From: Echinometra lucunter
Lineage: Eukaryota > Echinodermata > Echinoidea > Camarodonta > Echinometridae
Length of the DNA stretch: 64,000 nt
Reading direction: 5' to 3'
Assembly: GCA_029962745.1 (NCBI GenBank)
Contig: CM057151.1
Span: 34,118,818 to 34,182,817, forward strand
Shown here: positions 21,576 through 32,650 of the stretch, piece by piece
Layout of the letters: each line of letters starts with the position of its first letter
How positions within the stretch are numbered: the first letter of the stretch is position 1
Position numbers and translations under genes: made by a program
The notes under the pieces: model-generated
Database searches by the model: none
The model's input: the letters and a program-made list of their open reading frames with translations, nothing else
What the model was told of the DNA's origin: nothing

Positions 21576-21863
21576 TTGAAATCTGACTTTTTAAAATTAG
21601 TTTGCAATTACAATGCTTTTTTTTTTAATTACCCTTCAAACCAAACTTCACAATTCATGAATTTCATTTTAAAAAGACAAGAATTTCTGTGTCGAAGTAA
21701 AACCATTATTAAAAAGTGAGTAGTTTGAATTACCTATTGCATTACCAGATAAAGCAATTCACAAAGGAAAATTGTATCTAGAATACTTAAAATTTAGAAT
21801 TTTTGCACAGGTAGCACAGTGAGCGAGATGTTTGATGATGTTTCTACCCATATTTATTTTCAG

Positions 21864-21992
21864 GTGTTGCAGTGGATTGTATGTTGAAAGCAGGCTGGAC
21901 AGCTCTAATGTATGCAGCTAGCTGTGGTCAAGCAGAGATGGTCAAGTATCTCCTGGACCAAGGAGCAAATCCAGACTTTCACAAGGCATCAT
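21864..21992 (+). CDS. ASZ1: ASZ1-like ankyrin exon (first recognised)
   Basis: Bounded by TTATTTTCAG before 21864 and GT at 21993. Phase: two bases complete a codon from the previous exon, 42 codons, one base left over. It begins VAVDCMLKAGWTALMYAAS and continues through a complete ankyrin repeat (TALMYAA..G..EMVKYLL..GANPDF). ASZ1/GASZ is a germline scaffold on mitochondria-associated nuage, needed for piRNA production and transposon silencing in animals that have been studied. Assignment rests on the close in-order match, with equal spacing, across this and the next three exons to the remembered vertebrate ASZ1 ankyrin domain. Other ankyrin proteins could match individual repeats, but the joint pattern, including the atypical second repeat, favours ASZ1. 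Upstream exons (N-terminus) are not securely found. Confidence 0.75.
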
Positions 21993-22064
21993 GTAATTTT
22001 CTTTATCTTCTATTTCTCACTTTTTCTCACTTCTGCGTGTTTTGTTTTTCCAGAAACTGTGTTA

Positions 22065-22150
22065 TACCTCTGCCACTTGAGCTGATGCCGGAGGCATTAT
22101 TTCTGATTTGTGTTTGGGTTTTCTGTCCATCCCATAATCCTCATGTGTCA
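22065..22150 (+). repeat. Decayed head of the ATGCCTCCG family in the ASZ1 intron
   Basis: TACCTCTGCCACTTGAGCTGATGCCGGAGGCATTAT followed by TTTGGGTTTTCTGTCCATCCC is a worn version of the family hairpin and GTCC run, only 70 bp downstream of an exon donor. Confidence 0.5.
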
Positions 22151-22560
22151 GGAGCTACATGTATGAGAGAATTAAGTTTCTTAACAGTGCCAGATCAATA
22201 TAAGGACAAGTAGATTTGATGTAAATACATATATGTTGCAGAGCCTTATTAGTCAGTGTAGACATGAATTCTGCTTTTGGTTTATTATTCGTACATGAGG
22301 TTTTTATCATAATGTATTTAAGTGAAAAGGTTGATGGTTAAAAAAAGTACTATCCACTTCACTTGTGGTCACACATTTTTTACACATTGGAAAAAGGTAG
22401 AATGAAAGGCACACCACATCCTCTCTTTTTTATGAAGGAAAAAAAAATATTTTGATGGCACTTCATATATAATGATTACAATTTTTTTTTTTCTTTCTTT
22501 TAAATGAAGCCAAACTCTCTGGCAGTAGCTGATAAGATTCTTTTTATTTTCTCACTTCAG

Positions 22561-22672
22561 TTATGTACAGTCCTCTGATGGCAGTATGTTCCAGTAATCT
22601 TGCTGAGGACTCTATCTTAGAAATCTTGACACTCCTCATAGACCATGGAGCAGATGTTAATACTCATGAGAA
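22561..22672 (+). CDS. ASZ1: ASZ1-like ankyrin exon 2 of those recognised
   Basis: Acceptor TTCTCACTTCAG just before 22561; donor AA|GTAAGT at 22673. Phase 2 in, two bases out. Joined to the previous exon it reads ...KAS-FMYSPLMAVCSSNLAEDS, then ILEILTLLIDHGADVNTHE. This is an atypical ankyrin block: the usual xTPLHxAA is replaced by SPLMAVCSS, followed by an elongated loop (NLAEDSI), just where ASZ1 has an ILITACSAHG-type repeat with a similar insert. That shared oddity is the strongest argument for the ASZ1 call. The second helix (ILTLLIDHGADVN) is canonical. The following intron is about 38 kb. Confidence 0.8.
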
Positions 22673-25600
22673 GTAAGTATTGGACTCAAGCATTTATTCT
22701 GTTTTCATTATTTTTTGCTTGCCTTAACAGCCCATATGGATGAAACAATGGCTGCATTTAAATTGCCTGTACTCTGAGAGTAGGACAACTTGTCATTGAG
22801 GGAAGAAAATCTGCTAAGGCAAATTTAATGTCAACAAGGCTAAAGCTGCCATTTGGCCTCATTGATATTTCATTGCAGAAGATGTGCCAGAATGACATAC
22901 ATTAAGATTATCCTACATGTATATTGACATGTATTTCTCGATGAAAATCTGCCAATTAGGCAAGAACATTAACATTTGAAAGTTTTATGATTTGGCCAGA
23001 AAATCTTTTTAGGCAAAAGAATTCTGAAGATATGTCAAAGAGAGCCTCTCATTTGGGTAATAACTTTTTTATATAGAGGGAAGACTTTGTTAGAGTTTAC
23101 AGTTACATGAGAAAATGTATTACTGGGGAGGAAAATCTGTTGTTTTGGCAAGATTGTAAGTGATTTTGTCACTTTGGCAAGCATTTTTTTTTGTAAACCA
23201 TGCATCCAACTTGCTTTAGTTGGCAGGGAAAAACATGTGCATGAGTACCACAAAATTTGCAGATGTTGACCTATAAAATCTAATTCAAAATAAATGCTTA
23301 GATAATATTCATATCAGAATGATTAATTGTTCTCCCAAATTTCCCATATTTGAATTGAATGCTTATACATGTACAAGCATATGATAAGCATATTTCCTTC
23401 GGAAAAATGAATTTGCGGATTTTTGCCAGGGAATGATAATTCTCCCCTCTATCGTTGGGTCATATTTGGCAGGTACATGTACTTGGATAAAAGTCACAGA
23501 GAAATTTGGTGCTGTTGGTGTTTTGCATCATTCATCACAGTGCAGTTACTTATCTGGGCACTCATCTGATCAAGTTGTTGTCTAGATGGGCATATACATC
23601 TAGATGGGCATATACATGTCAGATTTTCTATTTTCTAGAATGAAAAAGAATAATAATAATAATAATTAAAAAAAGAGATTATACTGTGGATGATTCCTTC
23701 ATCATGCACATTAATCAAAGATTGTGATAGGTTCTGAACATTCCCACATACTATTCAGTCACAGCTGAGGAATCATGCCTAATTCTAGTTCTGGTTTCTT
23801 TATGTATGGAGCTGGAAATGCATTCTTACAGCAAGCATTTATGTTTGCCTTTTTGCTGCAGTTTTTTTGCATGGGAATTTTCCAGGAAGTTAGAAAATTT
23901 CACCTGTGGTAATTGCATATTCCTGAGACATGAGCGAGTACTATCCGCAGAAAAATTTTGCTTACCTAATGTACGTGTACAGGAATGCTATTTTTCAGGC
24001 TTTTACCTGAATTCTGGTGGCATCTCTCTCTGTTTCAGGCTTCTCATGCTTCGTATTGAACAGATAGAGTTCCAATATTTACGTGTCTCTTTCAGGCTCA
24101 AGTAGCTAAAGAAATCTAGCACCTGTTAATGAAGAAATGAAAACATCTTTTGTGTTTTTTTAAATAAAAGATTTTGATAACAGTACTGGTATTCATACGT
24201 AGATTGCATCTACATGATATATGAATATCTTTAAGCAGGGATATTGAAACAAGAAAATAAATGTTTTTCAGCTGACTATTTGATAGGTATGAAGTAAACA
24301 TGTTTATGAAAGTCTCTTCAACCGTTATTGGTACCCATGCCATGAATATTCTCTCTCTTTTTTTTGCTTTATATCTTTCAAAACGTTTAATTGTAGAAAT
24401 GTTGCTGGAATTATTGGCACTGATACCTTTCTGAAAATAAAGTTCTTGAATCTGGAAGATGCAGAACCTTATGTAGAATATGCTTAGATGTGTCTGAACT
24501 CTGCAGATAACTTTACACCCTACTGACATTAGCTGGGGAGGCATGGCTGATGAACTGAGATGAACATTCTCCTGTTCATCATCTCACATTTCAACCAACT
24601 CTTTCTCTTTCCGTTTCTATTTTTTATTCCTCTCAGATTCTTTCAGTTGATATTGCACTTGAATGTGATATTCATTTCCCTTTTTGGTCTCTGTCCTTAC
24701 CAGCTTCTCTCCTACAGTCTTAGCTCATAGTATTATGAAACATACTAGATTCTGTGAACTGTAATATATATATATATATTTTTTTTGAGAATTCTTATGA
24801 TATCAAATGGCCCCTGCAATCAAACCGAGCTTAAAATTAGAAATGATATAGGCTACGTAAAGAGTTTTTCACAGAGATTTTGAATGACAATGGTTTTTCT
24901 TAGAAATCATTAGTAATTCTAAAATCCAGCTTTAAAAATGATAACTCAGATAGCTCAGAAAAAGTCTGGTTTACACAGTAGGGTTTGACATCACTGTAGG
25001 AGAATAAAATTGCAGGAACACTGCTCATCGGAAGTATGCCGACACACAGTATCATAACACTAGTGTCTCATACCTGCCAACCTGTACGATTTAATCGTAT
25101 TTGTTACACTTTTTGTGATGCAAAATGGGAACAGTATGATTTTTTATATTAGAGGTGAAAAAAACAGACATGCACATGCATGCATAATACATTGTGCAGT
25201 GGCGAACTCCTGTAAAGGCAGCAAGTAAGTACCTTTACACGCATGAGCCTGTCTATCTGTTCACACAGTCTCGCTTACAAAGATTGCCTTGTACGCTGGC
25301 TATCAGTGGTTATCCAGAGTGTTTTCCAGTTCAGCGATGCAATATGCCAACCATACACACCTGATACACACACAGCTGGCTATGTGAATGCAAGTCTCAT
25401 ACAGTCAGAACGCAACACACAGAAAAGTCGTCTTATTCATCGTACGCTTATGCATGGCCCTCGCTGACATGAATACGTAATGAGCCATGAAACCCAATTT
25501 TTAACGTCCCCGCAAAGCGTGATGGAAAGAGTAAATTACGTTATGTTATATATTGTGTGAAAGCTGAAGAGTTGTTTTTTCGAAATATGATGATCAATTT

Positions 25601-26290
25601 GAAGTATATGATATGCAAAGTATGGTTAATAAAGAAGAAAGACAACATAAAATATGCATATTTTTCACTTTAATACGAGGGCAAAATAGACCAGTGTTAT
25701 AATCCGAGAGCAAGATGAAAGAGGCATGACGTAAAAGAGAAAATTTTCCTCTTTCAGATACAAATAAAGCCATTTCGATATATTTTATGAACGGGTCAGG
25801 TGAACGAATAAATCATTGCCTTGCAGAGTTAATTTTTGACGAATATGACAATATTCTATGTTCGCCGCGAATGCGTGCTCCTGATTGTTTCCCCTCCGAG
25901 AGTGGAGAGATCGACGGACTTTCGCGGAGAGAAGGCATTTTCTACGTCGAAATTATTCTATGAAAACAGGCATTTTAGGCAACTTTACGAAAAAACTAGA
26001 ATTAGAACTTCATTAGTATTTCAATCAAGTGGCAAAGCTGTCTTATTAAGCAAAATGGAGCGTGCAATTTTTGAAAATTTAGCTTAGGATTTAATATTTC
26101 AGTCCCACGTTATCAGCTTTGTGTATGCTGTTCAGCTAATGCACCTCCACATAGCTGACGTGTGAAGCCGGTGTGAAGCTTGTAGCAATGCGAACATCTG
26201 TGCAACTTATCGGCCCTTCTAACCCAAAACACTACTCTAACCCGCTGAAGCCCTAATCCTAACCCCTGAACCTAACAAAAAATCCACAAG
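22673..26290. other. ASZ1 intron, first part, no gene
   Basis: AT-rich intron sequence. TA microsatellite at about 24763-24780. Open frames here (for example 24116-24544 on the - strand) show no domain and no splice context. At 25840-26090 an open stretch of slightly higher GC was examined and not supported. Confidence 0.55.
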
Positions 26291-26293
26291 TCA

Positions 26294-26380
26294 TCAGGCC
26301 TGCGTAGATTACGCTGAAATGCGCTGTGTACACTTGCGTAGAAACAGTGTTCCGTTACTCTGCACTGGGAGTATGCACAC

Positions 26381-26411
<31 letters not shown>

Positions 26412-26929
26412 ATTTATGGGGTCCATCTTGCACACCCCTTCGTATCCCGCAGTGTGCAGTTATGCACAATGGTGTAGTCACTGTGTAGGGCCATGTAAGA
26501 TTGTCGTAGCCCTTACCCAACAAGGCCCGGTATGAAATCCCCTTTCACAGCGGTCCTTGCCTAAAGTTGCGTAGCGACTACTCAGAGCTTACGTGACCCT
26601 ACGCTGTGCATACAACACCCCATGTAACAATACGCGGAGGTACGTGATATGTATTTTAACTTGAGCTGGAACACAATTTCTACAGAAGTCTACGCAACTG
26701 CCCACCATTCCTACGCCAGTCTATGCAACACTGCATTATACAGAATGCCTACGCAAGTGTACGCTACCCTACACCAGTCCAACAAAAAAATCCATACTTC
26801 TCCTCACTCTTGCAATTGGTTTTTCAGTGTCCATCCTGCACGCAGCAACATTTTTTTTTCCAGAGTACACACTACAGAGCCTATTTCTGTGTACTTGGTA
26901 TGCAGCAATTGTAACTCAGCGCAGGCCTG
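26294..26929. mobile_element. Inverted-repeat element with internal A27 tract
   Basis: Left end ATCAGGCCTGCGTAGATTAC and right end GTAACTCAGCGCAGGCCTGAT are inverse-related; the interior is rich in TACGC/GCGTA words (TACGCAACTG, CTACGCCAGT, CTACGCAAGTG). An A27 run sits at 26382-26408. Non-coding. Flanks are less clear, so boundaries may be off by several bases. Confidence 0.55.
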
Positions 26930-27083
26930 ATGTGAAACCCCCTTAACCATTACACATAACCATAATTGTTACCCTAAAAACTATCAATTCAAACCTAGTT
27001 AATAACACACATTCCATGGTCTCTGGTGGTTCTTTTGAACTGCCATTTCGGGGGGGGGGGGGGGGGGTGCTTGATTATCCATT

Positions 27084-27246
27084 CTGATCTGCAAACTTAT
27101 TAGATATCAAATCACTATTCTCTCATAGAGCTCATAAATTCAAATTCCGATCTGCAAACCATAACATTACTATTCTCTCATAAAGCTCAGAAGTTAAAAT
27201 TCTGATTTACAGACTATAAAATTACTATTCTCTGGAGCTCAGAAGT
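27084..27246 (+). repeat. Tandem repeat, about 2.5 units of 60-65 bp
   Basis: GATCTGCAAAC/CTATTCTCTCATAGAGCTC recurs at 27088, 27150 and, diverged, 27205. Preceded by a G17 run at 27051-27067. Confidence 0.6.
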
Positions 27247-27250
27247 TTAA

Positions 27251-27657
27251 CCCATTCGTGACAGAGGTCCACATTTTGTGGTTTGGCCTAATATCTTTTG
27301 ATGCAAAGCCCTAAAAATCATACCAAATACATGAGCAGAAAGAACAAAAAAATTCTACACAAACTGTGCCCACTTTTGGTTGTGTCAATATTTGTTGTTT
27401 GATGCTGAAATTTGTTTAAAGGAAAATAAGCATTAAAATCCTTAAATTGGCAATGTGATAGAAAGTTTAAAATCACCGTTTTCCCCTGCAAATTGGCAAC
27501 TTTTTGACTTATCATAATTTCTGTCAATTTATATTCATTTCAGATACATGACATTTTATAAGAAAAATGTAGCAATAAAATAAAAATGTTGGTGTTGCCA
27601 ATTTGAAGAATAAAAGCTGATCAAATTAGGCTTTAAATAATTCCTGTCACGAATGGG
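27251..27657. mobile_element. TTAA MITE family D, piggyBac-like ends
   Basis: TTAA (27247-27250 and 27658-27661) with ends CCCATTCGTGACAG and exact inverse, 407 bp. CCC next to TTAA is the classic piggyBac terminus. Non-coding; the interior contains TTGGCAACTTTTTGAC and TTGCCAATTTG words in inverse orientation. Confidence 0.85.
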
Positions 27658-27841
27658 TTAATAGAACATTAGCCATTTCATACATACAGAGTCTACAAAA
27701 TGTGCAACACCAACAGATCATTAAATTTTACCAAAAAAATGTATTCAGTCAATTTTTCACTCTTGCACATGTCCAAAACTTCAATACTTCTTTAAAACTC
27801 ACTCTGCAGTCTGACATATGAAAGATAATTTCTTATTTAGG

Positions 27842-27866
27842 TTTTTTTTTTTTTTTTTTTTTTTGG
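27842..27866 (-). repeat. Poly(T): genomically encoded A-tail on the minus strand
   Basis: About 24 T followed by GGTTTATTTATG. On the - strand this reads CATAAATAAACC then a long A run, that is, AATAAA a few bases before an A tail: the end of a retroposed transcript or a retroelement, minus orientation. Which sequence upstream (27867 onward) belongs to it is not determined. Confidence 0.45.
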
Positions 27867-28236
27867 TTTATTTATGTTCACATGAATCACTATCAATACA
27901 AATATTCATTTGCATTACACAGGAAAATAAAACTTCATGAAATTTAAACAAAATGCAAGTAATGTATAATTAGATTAAAAAGCAGCTTCAGTAAGATATG
28001 TAAGAGTTCCTGAGATACAACAAAAACAAAAGGACACCATATAAAACAATAAATTTTGTACATTCAGTCTCCAACATGAAACCTAAAAGCTGACAAAGAA
28101 GTGCTGCTTATAGCACAGGACACAGATGCAATCCTTCTATAAAACATGGTTTCTGCCATTCTCTCTACAGAGACTGAATAATTAATATTAAATAGTTGAT
28201 TTCTGGCATATTGCTTTTATGGTAGAGTGCACATGT

Positions 28237-28462
28237 CCAGGACCGTACAAGGAAATTTTTTCCTGAGGGGGACAACTCAAATTCAAAAGCAAGGGAGCAA
28301 AGCGACCGAGCTGGTCATGAGGGTGCTTATGCAATTTTAAAAGTGTAATTGAAGGATTTGGTGCACACTTTTGTGAATTATGTGAAAATTTTCAATAAGA
28401 AATGTAAGTTTTCAATTTGGGGTGGGGGCAGCCCCCCCCCCCCCCGCCACTATGTACGGCCA
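28237..28462. mobile_element. Small hAT-like MITE with 8-9 bp duplication
   Basis: TGCACATGT flanks it at 28228-28236 and 28463-28471. Ends CCAGGACCGTACAAGG and inverse of TGGCCGTACATAGTGG. The interior has AGGGAGCAAAGCGACCGAG and a C14 tract. 226 bp, non-coding. Confidence 0.75.
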
Positions 28463-28471
28463 TGCACATGT

Positions 28472-29008
28472 GCTATGAAACAAGTAACAAAACTTCAGGC
28501 ACATTTTGTTTTCTTTCAAAAAGAAATAAAAATATGTTAATGATTTGAAGATAATACAATGAAGACAGAAAGATGGCAAATTTTGGATTCCAGTATAGAT
28601 GAATCAAAATAACTTGGTCCCAAGTTCCAAACCATGAAGTCTTCATCTTACGCATGAATATCAAACATAGGCGGCGATCCCCGGGGATCGTCTCCTCCCC
28701 CCCCCCTCGATTTTCAAAGCTTAATATTATTTTTCTATTTTGAGTCACCTGACCAAATTTAGGCCAACCGTTTAAATATTATATAAGCCTAGAATGCATG
28801 ACCCTTAATGTGAATTATGAAAAGTGAACCCCTCATCTGTCATTATGAACAGCGGAACTTGAATAATGACTTTATGATCAGTGACCCAGCCCCCCCTTCT
28901 GTTTCTGGACAGCAAGCCTGTAGGTATCATGACTAGCGATCCTTATGACTAGCGAGCTTGACAAGTAGCTCTTCTACAAGTCCTAACTAAATACCTTCAC
29001 CATCTGAT
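28472..29008. other. ASZ1 intron, possible 3' UTR of an antisense gene
   Basis: No repeat recognised except the palindrome GATCCCCGGGGATC (28676-28689). If the minus-strand exon at 29009-29234 is real this would be its 3' untranslated region. Confidence 0.35.
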
Positions 29009-29234
29009 TCACTCATGCACCACAAAACGTTCTTCAGTATCACCGTCATTCTTGCTGTCAGAAAATTCCACTTCACTAGTCATTACACAGTGGGCCGAGG
29101 TACTTTCACTAGAAGCAGCAGGAGCACCAGGTTCTGTATTCTCACTATCTTTACATGTATACAGTGTGGGCCACAGAGGTTGCTGTTCTGAAGATGGTGA
29201 AGATGTCATGACAAATCCCTTATTCGAGAACAAG
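29009..29234 (-). CDS. Putative terminal exon of an unidentified antisense gene
   Basis: On the - strand, TTGTTTTTCTTTCCAG, an excellent acceptor, precedes 225 open bases ending in TGA (29011-29009). It encodes 74 residues: a start LFSNKGFVMTSSPSSEQQPL, then a Ser/Glu/Thr/Asp-rich acidic tail with Ala-Pro segment, ending FVVHE. Composition is unlike the mirror-image ORFs of nearby repeats and it lies in non-repeat DNA. Phase: one base completes a codon begun in the previous exon, compatible with the donor at 30426 (AG + C = Ser). I do not recognise the protein. Nested, opposite strand, inside the 38-kb ASZ1 intron. Could also be chance. Confidence 0.4.
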
Positions 29235-30425
29235 CTGGAAAGAAAAACAAGGTACAGGTACTTAGTTACGCGCACAATCTCTTTCCTCATTCGCATGAAT
29301 TTTATCCTTGAAACAAGACCTAAATGTATCAAAATTTCTGTATTTGTCTGTTCTAATGATGGGCTAAATGGAATTGAATTAAATTGAATCAAATTACAAT
29401 CAAGTTCAAGGAGAGGCAACATATCCTTCAAAAAAGAATTGTACAATTTTTACAAAAATTTCACGTAAACAATTTCTATAAAATGCTAATATTTCATGAA
29501 TTTTTGGAGCCCCCCCCCCCCCATCACAAAAACATGCAAAATCATCATCCACATCAGCACTTTGAATTTGAAATTTATTCTGCTCACTCATCAGGTGAAT
29601 GAATAGTTCTACCATTTTTCTAAATATGGTAACTTAGATGGGTGCAACATGCATCATTCATGGCTCGTAATTGATATCATCATTTAAACATTAAAGTTTG
29701 CATGTCCCTTTCACAAATTTGAGAATTAGATTCATTTGACAAGCCGGTATATTGTAGAGGTAAGTAACTGAAAACTTTACTCAGAATAAAACCGGAAACT
29801 ATTTTATAATAGAGGAGAAATAAATATAGATTTGCAGTGAATTTTTTTGAACCCCCCCCCCCCCAAAAAAAAAAAAAAAAAAAATGAAATCCAACCCTTA
29901 TTCTTGGGTACAATCTTACATGGGGACAATCTTTCATTTAAAAAAAAAAAAAAATTCTCTAAGATTCATACACAATGTTGGAAGACATTGTTCTTCAACC
30001 ATACAATATTTTGAACAGTTTGCAAAAGGAATATGCAACCTAACAGTGATTAACACAACAGTTGTATATAAATTTGAAATTTGTTGTTTTGTAAAAAGGT
30101 GTAAAATTCATGCTTTTTTTTTTTTTTTTTTTAGTTGGGAAAGAGTTTTCAGCCACCCATTACAAAATGCAAGTACCACAACACATAGCTTTTGGAAGCT
30201 ATTGGTGATTTTATAATACCTGAAAACCTTTAGTAGGCTGCTATTTGCCACTGTAGACTGCGTAAGCCAAGAAATATTCTGCCTCCAAATCACTCATGCC
30301 CAGTTAGGCATCCAAACTACCTTCAAAGTTCACCAGTGGACCAGAATTATAATAATAGCCAACTATGAGTACTATTGGTACCCAATTTATTTTTCACACT
30401 AAAAATATCAACTTTTGATTGATAC

Positions 30426-30493
30426 CTTCTTAGCGATTTCGCAGTTCGGTTAATTTCCAATGATTTCCATTTCAATATAGCGACCTTCATCAT
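30426..30493 (-). CDS. Putative first coding exon of the antisense gene
   Basis: Minus-strand ATG ATG at 30493-30488, 22 codons reading MMKVAILKWKSLEINRTAKS plus LR, then AG|GTATC donor. The N-terminus is basic with hydrophobic spacing and no acidic residue but one Glu, which would suit a mitochondrial presequence or a short anchor; this is inference. Joined to 29234-29009 across a 1.2-kb intron it gives a 97-residue protein in frame. Upstream lies a GC- and CpG-richer patch suited to a promoter/5' UTR. The next-best alternative is a different second exon or none. Confidence 0.4.
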
Positions 30494-30720
30494 CGCGAGT
30501 TCACCCACAACTCCTGGAGTCGGCGAAGGCAAAGTACATACACGTACTTGCGAAGAGTGCAACGCTGCAAACCTGCATTTACAATAATTATTACACTGTA
30601 CATGTATGTTCGCGTAGGCTGTGGCTGTGCTGTTGCTGAGCAGGGAGCAGCGGGTGAGGGTGAACTCACGTCACGATGTCAGAGGTCGCACTAACTACTG
30701 ACCGATGGAAGCAACCTAAA
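30494..30720 (-). promoter_or_regulatory. CpG-rich patch, candidate promoter and 5' UTR of the antisense gene
   Basis: Compared with AT-rich surroundings this stretch is GC-richer (TCGCCGACTCCAGGAGTTG, CACCCGCTGCTCCCTGCTC on the - strand) and contains TGACGTGAGTT. No TATA box or Inr can be fixed. It sits just upstream of the minus-strand ATG. Confidence 0.3.
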
Positions 30721-30779
30721 TCTATTTGTATAATATCCAAATAAAATCACTAATAGCTTCCTAAACTGTTAAAGCTAGT

Positions 30780-31220
30780 TTGGAATTGGGTAAAAAAATT
30801 AAACATGATCATGATCATGAACATGATCATGATGAAATTGTAAGTTAGAGAGTACTTGAAAAAATGAAATAAGAAGAGCCTTATCACAGACTTGCACATT
30901 GGCAAATTATTGCCTATTGGCTTCATGATTTGAAAGAAATGTGAAAAAAAAAAAAGGATTTTGTCTCAAGTGGCCGAAAACCGAGCATCAACTTCAAAGA
31001 CAAAGTTGGAGTATATGCAGCGTGCATGCGGATATGTGGGACTGAAATACAATTTCTTCTAAATCCAATTTACGATATTCCGCGCCAAATGATAGGAATC
31101 AATCCGTCGACTTCCGGTGAAAAACATGACGAGATTTTTCATATTTTCATGATTTCAAGTGCGGGAGCAAAACAAAGCCAACGTCATTGCAACAACTGAT
31201 ATTTTTCTTCTACAAATCTG
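30780..31220. other. Intron; ATGATC palindromic cluster
   Basis: CATGATCATGATCATG is repeated at 30806-30834, a self-complementary cluster. Otherwise no feature. Confidence 0.5.
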
Positions 31221-31227
31221 TCAATTT

Positions 31228-31575
31228 GATGAAGTTTCAGTCTATGAACGGGTCAAGTGATCAAAAAATAAAAGTTGATGCAAATTTTACTTTAATAATA
31301 ATTGTAAAAATCATGAAAATGTCGTATTGATTATTTAAATAATGATTTTACAAAATTGCAAAAGTTACAATAAATTCAGTGCATATAGCTCATTACGTGT
31401 GATGAAGTTTCAGTCTATGAACGGGTCAAGTGATCGAAAAACAAAAGTTGATGCAAATTTTACTTTAATAATAATAATTGTAAAAATCATGAAAATGTCG
31501 TATTGATTATTTAAATAATGATTTTACAAAATTGCAAAAGTTACAATAAATTCAGTGCATATAGCTCATTACGTG
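31228..31575 (+). repeat. Tandem duplication, two units of 173-175 bp
   Basis: GATGAAGTTTCAGTCTATGAACGGGTCAAG starts at 31228 and 31401; both units end CATTACGTG. The copies differ by a few bases and one extra TAA triplet, so it is a recent duplication. Non-coding. Confidence 0.85.
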
Positions 31576-32439
31576 CGGCGTTGCGGTCTGACTGCATGTG
31601 CATACAGTACAGGGGAAACCTCTGACCTTCTATCTATCAATATTCTGCTAAATTACATACAAAAACAGTGGCATATGTAAACACAAGACAAAAAGTAAGT
31701 TCCCCCTAAAACATATCTGTATTTTTGTCAATCAGGAACCTTTCATGAAATCTGAATGGAGATTCGTGAAATTACACTTCTCAGCTACATTTTCTGTAAA
31801 ATTCAGGGCAAACCCTTCAGTCACACTTCATTGAACATGACCTAAATGCAAAATGGTCATTTTTCAAAGTTCACAAGCCTCATGCCATGACTTTGATGCA
31901 ATGATATCGGAACAAACTAAGTTTTCAGCGTTTGAAGGCATGTAGCGTAAATTTTATTCGCTCCACAACATACTAAATTTCGTGCTTGAATGAGCACAAG
32001 GTGAAAATGGCAAAAACTGCAGTTTTGACATCTTTTGCGCGGTAAATTTGATCTAATGCAGACGAATTCATGTTTAGGAGATTGTGTTTGCAACTTTTGC
32101 AATTGATACCTATTGATTCATGGTTGAATGAACACATAATAAAAACAAAATATCACCATGTTGAAATTATCAAGTAGTCATTGCTGGTATAAAGTGATAT
32201 TAGTTAAAAAGAAAGACACATTTATCTGAAAAATAATACACACTTGATAATCTCTGGATATTCCTGGTCATTTGGTCATTAAAATGAATTACAATGAGAC
32301 CCTAATTCTAGGACAAATACAAGGAATTTCCTGCGGTGACGTCAATCATGCGTCATCAAGTCACGTGACCATATTTTAGCTTTTTTTGAGGGATGGAGGT
32401 TAGCAAGTGTAAGATCTGTGAAAAAGTTCAGAAAAAGTT

Positions 32440-32650
32440 CAGAATAATGATAGGAATACTAAAATCGAAATTTTGGTAAACTGCAAGCCTTGTGGTAGGA
32501 GTAAAGGCCAAATCGGCTTCAAATCGTAGCCGATCACACGATTGCTATGACGTCACTACGATTCGGAATTGAGTTCACTTTTATTCCTACAGGGAGGCTT
32601 GCAATAGCCCAGAGTTTTGATTTTTTTTTTTTTTTATTCATACCACTATT
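32440..32650. mobile_element. Short MITE-like inverted repeat
   Basis: GCAAGCCTTGTGGTAGGAGTAAA (from 32484) and TTTATTCCTACAGGGAGGCTTGC (to 32602) are inverse; the pairing continues outward (TGATAGGAATACTAAAATCG versus TTTTGATTTTT...ATTCATACCA). The centre has ATCGTAGCCGATCACACGATT. Confidence 0.6.

Noticed and set aside
24116..24544. 142-codon minus-strand frame in the intron
   Set aside because: No domain, no splice signals of note, AT-rich codon pattern like chance ORFs.
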